In this document: piece by piece, positions 1 to 7,285 of the stretch
How positions within the stretch are numbered: position 1 is the stretch's first letter
Layout: each line of letters starts with the position of its first letter
Position numbers and translations under genes: made by a program
DNA from: Pirellulales bacterium
Lineage (GTDB): Bacteria; Planctomycetota; Planctomycetia; Pirellulales; Thermoguttaceae
DNA length: 14,637 nt
Direction: 5' to 3'
Assembly (NCBI GenBank): GCA_030617125.1
Contig: JAUWWA010000005.1
Coordinates: 1-14,637 of the forward strand
Notes under the pieces: generated by a model
The model's input: only the letters and a program-made list of their open reading frames with translations
Told to the model about the DNA's origin: nothing
Databases searched by the model: none

Positions 1-1115
<1,115 letters not shown>

Positions 1116-1129
1116 AAACAACGTTTGGC

Positions 1130-1148
1130 CGCCGCCGGGACGGCGGCG
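1130..1148 (+). other. GC-rich stem-loop between atpD and atpC
   Basis: An 8-bp perfect stem, CGCCGCCG (1130-1137) pairing with CGGCGGCG (1141-1148), encloses a GGA loop. No T-run follows, so it is not a classical intrinsic terminator. It could stabilise or process the atpDC mRNA or cause partial attenuation; this is inference. Confidence 0.6.
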
Positions 1149-1150
1149 AG

Positions 1151-1198
1151 CTGACGCCTATACCCGACACCTGACTCCTGACCACTGACCACTGCCCC
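1151..1198 (+). repeat. Second, unrelated heptamer array (CTGACCA-type)
   Basis: Units CTGACTC (1171-1177), CTGACCA (1178-1184), CTGACCA (1185-1191) and CTGCCCC (1192-1198) keep strict 7-bp spacing. A degenerate CCGACAC (1164-1170) and an in-register-like CTGACGC at 1151-1157 suggest an older, longer array. The sequence differs from the upstream GAATGAT array. It ends 7 nt before the atpC start codon. Confidence 0.75.
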
Positions 1199-1205
1199 CT
1201 CCACC

Positions 1206-1601
1206 ATGCCCGAACTCCATTGCATCGTCGTCACTCCCGAGCAGACCGTGCGCGACGGTCCGGCCCAGTTCGTCGCGCTTTCGCTCTACGACGGTGAGAT
1301 CGGGCTCGCTCCGGGCCATACGCCCTTGATCGGCCGGCTCGGCTGCGGCGAGATGCGCATCACCCACGACGGCCACGTCGATCGCTACTACGTCGAGGGG
1401 GGATTCGTCGAGGTGCTCGGCAATGTGGTTTCCGTGCTGACCAATCGGGCGATCCCCGCGGCAGAGCTCGACGCTGACGTCGCGCGGGAGCAACTCACTT
1501 CGGCCCGGGTCCGAACGGCCAACACGCCCGAACTGATGACCGCCCGCGACCGCGCCGTCGAGCAAGCTCGCGCCCAGCTACGCGTCGCCCGGCGCACATA
1601 A
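1206..1601 (+). CDS. atpC: F-type ATP synthase subunit epsilon
   Basis: Epsilon subunit of F1, part of the central stalk; it links rotation to catalysis and can inhibit ATP hydrolysis. The 131-aa length is normal for the family. The N-terminal half shows the beta-sandwich pattern, with LHCIVVTPEQTV at the start and the signature GEIGLAPGHTPLI around residues 37-49. This is followed by a region typical of the domain end, VEGGFVEVLGNVVSVLTNRA. From about residue 85 two alpha-helices rich in Ala, Arg and Glu follow (AREQLTSARV, TARDRAVEQARAQL). It follows atpD, as expected for the last gene of the operon. The ATG at 1206 gives a complete N-terminus; no convincing Shine-Dalgarno site is seen because the upstream bases belong to the CTGACCA repeat. 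The next gene is convergent, so the operon ends here. Confidence 0.95.
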   Translation: MPELHCIVVTPEQTVRDGPAQFVALSLYDGEIGLAPGHTPLIGRLGCGEMRITHDGHVDRYYVEGGFVEVLGNVVSVLTNRAIPAAELDADVAREQLTSARVRTANTPELMTARDRAVEQARAQLRVARRT

Positions 1602-1646
1602 AGCCGCGACCGCTGTGCTACGTGTCGTTTCGGCGTTGAAGGTCCG

Positions 1647-4600
1647 CTAGCGTAGGGACTTCGGCAGGAGGTTCTTGAAATTGTCGAGCAATCCGGTTCG
1701 TGGCGTGGGTTGCTTGGGCTGTTTTGCCGTGGGGGGCTCGGCGGCGGTCCCCCTGCCGGCCACCGTCTCGCCGGATTGAAGCGGCACGTTCTCCTCGAGG
1801 AACTGCGGCCAGTAGCCTTCCAACAACCGCAGGCAATCGCCGAGCCGGCCATTGCGCAGCGTCACGTGGATGAGCGTAACGAGCTTCAAGAGTTCCTTGA
1901 CTTCGTTGTCGCTGAACCGCAGATCGGAGAGTTCGACGTCGTCGATCCACACCTCGCCCGGCCCCATCAAATCGAATCGCACCTGCAACTGCGAGAGCCC
2001 CTCGAGCGGCAGATCGTTGATGGGGAAGATGAAGCGTTGCCACTGGGTGCCGACGGGGCTGACACCGCTCGGGCGGTTGACGTCTAGCCCGACCGGCGCC
2101 GCGGCATAGTAGTCCCAGCGGTCGAAGTGTTTTCCCTGCAGCGCCAATCGCAAGGGAGGCTGCTTGTTGGGGTCATCGGTGCGAAGCCAGACGGACAGCG
2201 ACAGGCGCCCGCTCAGCGGCGGTTCGAATGGCCGGCTGACCAGGCAGGCGATCGGGCCGTTGCTGGTCATCTTGGCCGACGCCGTGCCGCCGGCGCGCCG
2301 GGTCCTGTCGAGCGCCACCTCCACGCCGAGCCGCTCAGTGGAGGCCCAGCCGGGGATGGCGCCCGCGCGATCGGTCTTCTGCTCGAAGCCGGGGTTTTCG
2401 AGCACCCGAAGCGGCGGCGCCGGCGCGCGCAGCAACGCGGTTCGCCCGCCCAACGCACTGATCCGCTGCTTCAAGGCCGCCTCGACCGCTTCGGAAAACG
2501 CGACACGCGGCTGGGTGAACGCCACGTCGGCGTCCGGCAACCGAGCCGCCACCACGTCGTACGGCCGCAACTTGACCTTCCAGTACGTCCCGGCGGCATC
2601 ATGCTTCAGTGGCGGCAGCGGCCTTGTGCCGGTCAGTTCTTCCAGCCGGCAGCCGGGTGGTGCGTCGAGACGGACTTGCGCCGTGCAACGAATCGGCGAA
2701 TCGTTGACCGCGTACACATACGTGGATCCCTGGTGCACGCCGTAGCGGAACGTCACCGGCTGCGATGCGGCCGTCTCGCGGCGATTGCCTACTCGACGAA
2801 AACGGACTGCCGGCAAACGCCGATAGACGGCCACCACGTCGCGAACCGCTGCTTCCTGGCCCAGCGGCAGCAGCCACCCGCCGTCGACCATCACCTGCGC
2901 GTCGAGCGTCGCCAGGCTATGCACGAACCGCCGCCGGTTCTGCTCGGCCGACGGCGCCGGCTGAGAGACCAACCACGTATAGGCGGGCCGAAACGGGCTC
3001 TTCTGGTCGAACGACGCGATCCGCACTTTCCGCGGCGGGTGGAAGAACAAACTGCCTGGAGTCGAAACCTCCCGGAAGTACTGATCCACGTCGGGCATCT
3101 GGCCGATTTCCAGATCGACTGCCCGAGCGTTCAGCCGTCCGGTCGGCGTGATCCGCTCACCGCGCAGCAGCACCAAGCCCGGTTCGTTCTCGTAGTGCCG
3201 CACGTCGATGCCGATTTGCAGCATGGCCTCGGCGAGGGTCGTTCGCCTGGGCAGCGCCGGGCGGAGTTGGCTTTCCAGGTCGGCGCCGGCCAACGCGCCG
3301 GCATCGGCCAGATACAAACGTCCCTTGGGCCGCATCGCCGCAAGCTCGCCATGGGCGCGCCGGTGGAAGCGGCTTAGTTGTTCCGCGCGCCACTCGAGCC
3401 ACTCGCGTCGATACTCGGCGGCCAAAAGTGCGGCCCGCCGGGCAAAACGCTCCGGCCCCGAAGCCGCAAGCTTCACGCCCGTGTCCTGCTCGAAACGCGC
3501 GATCGTGGCGTCGTCCATTCCCCAGTCGGGGCCGGGCAATTGGGCATAGCCGTCGGCCGAAAGCCGAATCGCCACACCGGCGAACGACGGATGATGCGAA
3601 TACCGCCCGACAAGCTCCCGAACCACGTCGAGCATCGCCTCCTGGACCCGCGGATCGAGCACGTTGTAGTAAGGGGCCCGTGCCCGCCGCGCCGGCCGGC
3701 TCTGGCACCAGGTCTTGCCGTCCGGGCCGATCCATTCGATGCCCTCGCTCTGCGATCCGCCCTGCCGACGAAGCGCCTCGAGTTGTGGCAACGGCGATGC
3801 GAACTCGATCATCGGAATAAGCTGCAACCGCCGGCGATCGAACATCTGCAGCAGCATCTCCAGCACGTCCTTGCGAATCGGGTCGGGGGCCGTGGCGAAG
3901 AACACGCCCGTGTCGTATCGCGGCGTGGGCTGAAGGACCTTGCTCGGGTAGATCGTGCTGCCGTCGGCCGCGACCGAGAGCATCAAGGCGTTGTAGCCGA
4001 CGTGTTCGAGGTACTCGACCAGTCGCCGCCCGCCGTCATAAAACGTCCCCCAGTCGTCGAGGCTGTGCTCGCTCCAAACGTCGAACCGCTCGGCGGCCGA
4101 GAAGTTCTCGGGAAACAACGGACGGTCGAGGTAAGCGGCCAGCAATCGTTGGGAATCCTGCCGTCGCGGGAGATCCGCCACCGGCAAGTGCTCCCAGCCG
4201 GCCAATACGCGAATCTTCCCGTACACCGCCGGCGAACGCTCGCGGAGATTGCTCACCAACACCATCGGCGTGCGCGTGCGCGGCCAGAAGATCAACCGAT
4301 GCCGAATCCAGCGCGGCGTGCCGCCGCCGACAAGCGGCGCCGGCGTGTCGATCCCCGAGTCCAGTCCGATGGGCATCAGCGCGCCGGCCGCGTTCGGCTC
4401 CATGACGCTGATGCCCATCGTTTGCGGCACGTCGCTGGGATATTCGACTTCGAGAATATGCGGCAGGCCAGGCCGATCGATCGGCAGCCAGTAGGCCTCC
4501 CAACTGACGTCGCCGGAGCGGCGGTTGGGGTTCAGTTGGGCCAGTTCGCCCAACGAGTGCTGCACGACGGTCAGGTTGCCGTTGCCCAAGGAGCCCTTCC

Positions 4601-5567
4601 ATAGGCGCGGCAGCTTGCCCAACCGGTCCCACCATCGCGCGTTGGCCGGATCGATCTCCGCGACTTCATGCAGCTCACCCCCGCCGTCGGACAACCACGC
4701 CGGAGGGTCTGCATCCAAGACCAACAACTGGACCCTCCGCTCGACAATTGCCTTCTTCCACTTCAGCGGCCTGCGGACCGCCTCTTGCCAGGCGAAACCG
4801 TGCGCGGCGGTGATGACCACGTCGTATACGCCCTCGGCCTCGGGAAGTTTGACCTCCACGGGGATGCTTACCGGGCGCCCGGCCCGAACGTCGTGCTGCT
4901 GCGACCACAACTCTTGCCGCGCCCGTCTGGCCAAGAGTTGAATCCGGATCCGCAACTTGGTTCCGGCATCGACGCCCAGCATGTGGGGCTCCAAGGTGAA
5001 CGAAAACGTCTCACCCGGCGAGAAGATCATGGTGTCGCGCGAGAAGCGTACGCGCAACCGGTCGCCCGGCATGCGGCGGACCAGTAGCCGATTGCCCTGG
5101 TTGTCGAGTTCCTTGTCGAAGAATTCGTCGGAGAGCCCGGCCACGGGGATCTCAATCGGCGCGGCATGCTGGGCGCCGTCTTCGGCCGTCAACTTCACGA
5201 TCAATCTCGCCTCCGGCGGCGCGCTCAACAGTAGGTCGACGCCGTCGTACGACCGTGGGCTCCGTTGGCGGATTTGCAGCTTGCCGGACTCAAGCCACAT
5301 CGAGCCGGGCTCGTCGGCCTCGATGCCCAGGGCTCGCGGCTCGGACAGCGTGCCGCGGCGGTCGAGCCAGACGGCGCCTTCCCACGTCCGCTCGGCCCCG
5401 CCGCCCCAGGCGATCCGCACTCGGATCGTCTCCTCGGCCGCCGAACACCCACGCTGCGTCATCGCCAACAACAGCAACAGCGCAAGCCGACCGCTACGTC
5501 GGACCGGCAATCGCGTGCCGCAACCGAACCACCATCGCGACGTACGCGGACTTCCGTGTCCGAACAT
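1647..5567 (-). CDS. Giant secreted protein with glycosyl-hydrolase-like TIM barrel and C-terminal jelly-roll-like module
   Basis: A 1306-aa protein when started at the ATG at 5567. The frame stays open to a GTG at 5636 (1329 aa), but a TATAAT box lies inside that extension and the ATG start gives a better signal sequence (Arg-rich segment, then LALLLLLAM, with a likely cleavage after SA near residue 43). In order: a beta-rich N-terminal region (about 45-290); a second beta-rich region (about 355-460); a barrel-like region (about 490-1010) with features of the family-10-like uncharacterised glycosyl hydrolases of bacteria (HVGYNALMLSV, LIPMIEF, NVLDPRVQEAMLDVVRELV, FAGVAIRLSADG); a carbohydrate-binding-like jelly roll (about 1055-1217; NPGFEQ at its start, GPGEVWIDDVEL at its end); then a helical, Pro-rich tail. 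No catalytic pair can be assigned from sequence alone. It probably acts on polysaccharide outside the cytoplasm. It lies 260 nt downstream of the sulfatase-like gene on the same strand. Confidence 0.7.
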   Translation of the reverse strand: MFGHGSPRTSRWWFGCGTRLPVRRSGRLALLLLLAMTQRGCSAAEETIRVRIAWGGGAERTWEGAVWLDRRGTLSEPRALGIEADEPGSMWLESGKLQIRQRSPRSYDGVDLLLSAPPEARLIVKLTAEDGAQHAAPIEIPVAGLSDEFFDKELDNQGNRLLVRRMPGDRLRVRFSRDTMIFSPGETFSFTLEPHMLGVDAGTKLRIRIQLLARRARQELWSQQHDVRAGRPVSIPVEVKLPEAEGVYDVVITAAHGFAWQEAVRRPLKWKKAIVERRVQLLVLDADPPAWLSDGGGELHEVAEIDPANARWWDRLGKLPRLWKGSLGNGNLTVVQHSLGELAQLNPNRRSGDVSWEAYWLPIDRPGLPHILEVEYPSDVPQTMGISVMEPNAAGALMPIGLDSGIDTPAPLVGGGTPRWIRHRLIFWPRTRTPMVLVSNLRERSPAVYGKIRVLAGWEHLPVADLPRRQDSQRLLAAYLDRPLFPENFSAAERFDVWSEHSLDDWGTFYDGGRRLVEYLEHVGYNALMLSVAADGSTIYPSKVLQPTPRYDTGVFFATAPDPIRKDVLEMLLQMFDRRRLQLIPMIEFASPLPQLEALRRQGGSQSEGIEWIGPDGKTWCQSRPARRARAPYYNVLDPRVQEAMLDVVRELVGRYSHHPSFAGVAIRLSADGYAQLPGPDWGMDDATIARFEQDTGVKLAASGPERFARRAALLAAEYRREWLEWRAEQLSRFHRRAHGELAAMRPKGRLYLADAGALAGADLESQLRPALPRRTTLAEAMLQIGIDVRHYENEPGLVLLRGERITPTGRLNARAVDLEIGQMPDVDQYFREVSTPGSLFFHPPRKVRIASFDQKSPFRPAYTWLVSQPAPSAEQNRRRFVHSLATLDAQVMVDGGWLLPLGQEAAVRDVVAVYRRLPAVRFRRVGNRRETAASQPVTFRYGVHQGSTYVYAVNDSPIRCTAQVRLDAPPGCRLEELTGTRPLPPLKHDAAGTYWKVKLRPYDVVAARLPDADVAFTQPRVAFSEAVEAALKQRISALGGRTALLRAPAPPLRVLENPGFEQKTDRAGAIPGWASTERLGVEVALDRTRRAGGTASAKMTSNGPIACLVSRPFEPPLSGRLSLSVWLRTDDPNKQPPLRLALQGKHFDRWDYYAAAPVGLDVNRPSGVSPVGTQWQRFIFPINDLPLEGLSQLQVRFDLMGPGEVWIDDVELSDLRFSDNEVKELLKLVTLIHVTLRNGRLGDCLRLLEGYWPQFLEENVPLQSGETVAGRGTAAEPPTAKQPKQPTPRTGLLDNFKNLLPKSLR

Positions 5568-5625
5568 CGGCGTTCCAGCGTATTGAAGGAGGGAAAGGCC
5601 GCTTCCTTGGAATAGAGGGCGGCGA

Positions 5626-5631
5626 ATTATA
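5626..5631 (-). promoter_or_regulatory. Candidate -10 box of the giant secreted protein gene
   Basis: A perfect TATAAT reads on the minus strand from 5631 to 5626. A start site about 7 nt downstream would give a leader of roughly 50 nt to the ATG at 5567. The matching -35 position (TAGTGG at 17-nt spacing) is poor, so only the -10 element supports the call. It argues against the upstream GTG at 5636 as the true start. Confidence 0.4.
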
Positions 5632-5725
5632 GCCACACTCCCAAGGACCCACTACCCTGATTGGCCGGATTCTTGGCGAATTTGGGAATTTGTGGCCGTC
5701 TAGCCGGTTGTGGGCACGTGTAAGT

Positions 5726-5754
5726 GGGAGAAAGAGGGGAAAGGGGAAGAAGAA
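5726..5754. other. 29-nt uninterrupted purine tract
   Basis: Every base from 5726 to 5754 on the plus strand is A or G, with a short mirror core AGGGGAAAGGGGA. On the minus strand, which carries both neighbouring genes, the transcript would be pure pyrimidine just downstream of the sulfatase-like stop. Such tracts can form triplex DNA; no T-run terminator hairpin was found beside it. Confidence 0.7.
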
Positions 5755-5827
5755 CTCGGGTATCTTGATTTCAACTTCTCTAGCTTCACCCGCTTTCCTC
5801 AACTTCCTTTTCTGATTTCGTTTCTTC

Positions 5828-7048
5828 TCATTCCAGCCCGTTCAGCAAAACGTCGCTCAGCGGCGGCAGGTCGGAAATGTCGCCCGAGCGGAGCATCTGT
5901 TCGTACCGGGCCATGGTGTCCTCTAAACACTCGACCACGTCGCGGCATCGGTCGGCGACGTTGTTCACCTCGTAGCGATCGTCGGGCTTGGCGAACAGCT
6001 CCATCTCGCCGCACGCGCGAAGATACCATGCCGGCGTGCGCATCGCCCGCTCGTGGCGTTGGCCGACGATGCACAGCCGATCGCGCAGGGCGATTCGCTC
6101 CCCCTGGATGATCGGCATCAAGCTACCGGCGGTGGGCGAGCGCGGCACATGGTCTCCCGTGCCGCAGCAATCCCATAGCGTCGCCCAGAGGTCGGCCGGC
6201 TCGACCAGGGCCCGGCTCCGGACCATCGCGCCCAGGCCGTCGGGAAACTGCATCACAAGCGGCACGTGGACCAGTTCGCCGTAGAGCGCGTCGTCGCACG
6301 TGCCCACCCGGCGATGCTCGCCCAACGGGAACCCACGCGCACCGGTCAGCACCAACAGCGTTTCCTTGCCGGCCGGCGTGGCGTCGAGGAATTCCAGCAG
6401 CGCGCCGAGACACGCGTCCAGGAGCGAAACCTGCCCGGCGTACGACTGCGCGATGCCGAGCACTTCGTCCGGGTCAGGGTCTTCCGAGAGCATCACGTCG
6501 GGCACGTCGGCCGAAGTCGGCGGGTCCGGCTCGCCTTCATCCCAGTAGGCGTGGCGGAACGCCGGCGGCGCGTCCCACACCGTGCCCATGCCCGCCAGAT
6601 GACACCACAACAAGAACGGGCGCGGCGCCGACGTGAGCCAACTGATCGCCTGGGCAAAACACTTTGCCAGATGCGTCTCGTCGATTTCGCCGGCGGTTTG
6701 TGGCTGCTCGGGCGGGTCGATCTCGATCAGCTCGTCGAAATCCTCGGCCGCCCGGCGTCCGGCCACTGCCCGCTCGTCGGTCAAGAGCGCCGTGCCAATC
6801 CCCGCGTCGCGGAACATCGTCGGCAGCGTCGGCCGGTCCTCAGGCGGCTCGTGCGGGCACATCGCGTGCCACCCCCGCCAATACGAGCGATAGAGCAACT
6901 CCAGCCGCGGCGAATCGATCAGCGCCTGATCGAACACGATCGACCGGCTTGCCAGGCGATCCATCTCTGGCGTTTCGATCCACGAGTTCCCGTACGCTCC
7001 CACGTGCCCACAGTGCAACCGATCGACGACAAGACAGATCACATTCAT
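5828..7048 (-). CDS. Sulfatase-fold protein with degenerate active site
   Basis: 406 aa, no signal peptide. The sulfatase / alkaline-phosphatase-like fold is recognisable from MNVICLVVD at the start, PEMDRLASRSIVFDQAL (about 27-43), LGEH (242-245), HVPLVMQFPDG (261-271) and the C-terminal ELFAKPDDRYEVNNVAD (about 350-366). Active sulfatases need a metal Asp pair near the N-terminus, a Cys or Ser in the C/S-x-P-x-R motif that becomes formylglycine, and an Asp-His pair before Gly near the LGEH segment. Here the first motif reads VVDRL with a single Asp, the C-x-P-x-R position reads DSPRL (Asp45 where Cys is expected, Leu49 where Arg is expected), and TSDHG-type sequence is replaced by TGARG (237-239). 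It is probably not a working sulfatase; a binding or scaffold role, or a different phosphate-related activity, is possible. The frame is open upstream to 7291, but MNVI at 7048 matches the family N-terminus and sits at a candidate leaderless promoter. Confidence 0.85.
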   Translation of the reverse strand: MNVICLVVDRLHCGHVGAYGNSWIETPEMDRLASRSIVFDQALIDSPRLELLYRSYWRGWHAMCPHEPPEDRPTLPTMFRDAGIGTALLTDERAVAGRRAAEDFDELIEIDPPEQPQTAGEIDETHLAKCFAQAISWLTSAPRPFLLWCHLAGMGTVWDAPPAFRHAYWDEGEPDPPTSADVPDVMLSEDPDPDEVLGIAQSYAGQVSLLDACLGALLEFLDATPAGKETLLVLTGARGFPLGEHRRVGTCDDALYGELVHVPLVMQFPDGLGAMVRSRALVEPADLWATLWDCCGTGDHVPRSPTAGSLMPIIQGERIALRDRLCIVGQRHERAMRTPAWYLRACGEMELFAKPDDRYEVNNVADRCRDVVECLEDTMARYEQMLRSGDISDLPPLSDVLLNGLE

Positions 7049-7054
7049 GCCCGG

Positions 7055-7084
7055 ATTGTACCCAACCGGCGCGAGAGGCGACAG
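7055..7084 (-). promoter_or_regulatory. Candidate promoter placing the sulfatase-like mRNA start at its ATG
   Basis: TACAAT (minus strand 7060-7055) matches 5 of 6 -10 consensus bases. Only 6 nt separate it from the ATG at 7048, so transcription would begin at or very near the start codon, giving a leaderless mRNA. The best -35 (CTGTCG, 7084-7079, 18-nt spacer) is weak. Confidence 0.4.
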
Positions 7085-7177
7085 GGACGGGCGTTCAAGA
7101 TGGCGTGCCGTTGCGGTGGAGCGGAGCGGTCCGCGACCAACAATTGACCAATCCAGAACGATGGAGTCCGGGGATAC

Positions 7178-7206
7178 TTGCCCCGGTCTTCGACTTCTGC
7201 TAGAGT
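7178..7206 (+). promoter_or_regulatory. Candidate promoter of the DUF4838 gene
   Basis: TTGCCC (7178-7183) and TAGAGT (7201-7206), each matching 4 of 6 consensus bases, have an optimal 17-nt spacer. A start near 7213 would place the stem-loop at 7219-7255 in the leader. The assignment rests on spacing and moderate matches only. Confidence 0.35.
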
Positions 7207-7218
7207 GAGGCTGATCGC

Positions 7219-7255
7219 TCACGGGCAGTACTTCGGCGTGGCCGGAGTCCCGTGA
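7219..7255 (+). promoter_or_regulatory. Strong stem-loop in the 5' leader of the DUF4838 gene
   Basis: TCACGGG (7219-7225) pairs with CCCGTGA (7249-7255), and ACTTCGGC (7230-7237) pairs with GCCGGAGT (7241-7248, one G-U pair). The loop is GTG and a 4-nt bulge (7226-7229) lies on the 5' side. This is 15 pairs in 37 nt. It ends 16 nt before the Shine-Dalgarno site and has no T-run, so it looks like a leader structure or a dyad operator rather than a terminator. Confidence 0.6.
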
Positions 7256-7271
7256 AGTGTTACATTCAAAT

Positions 7272-7276
7272 GGAGG
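7272..7276 (+). promoter_or_regulatory. Ribosome binding site GGAGG of the DUF4838 gene
   Basis: GGAGG lies 9 nt upstream of the ATG at 7286. It is the clearest Shine-Dalgarno site in the window, where most starts lack one, and it fixes the start of the DUF4838 gene. Confidence 0.75.
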
Positions 7277-7285
7277 CAACCAACC

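Noticed and set aside
2127..4604. Long plus-strand open frames opposite the giant secreted protein
   Set aside because: They are Arg/Pro/Ala-rich shadow frames of a GC-rich gene, with no recognisable domains and no ribosome sites.
5757..5792. CGGGT/ACCCG inverted repeat downstream of the sulfatase-like gene as terminator
   Set aside because: 5-bp stem with a 26-nt loop and no T-run.
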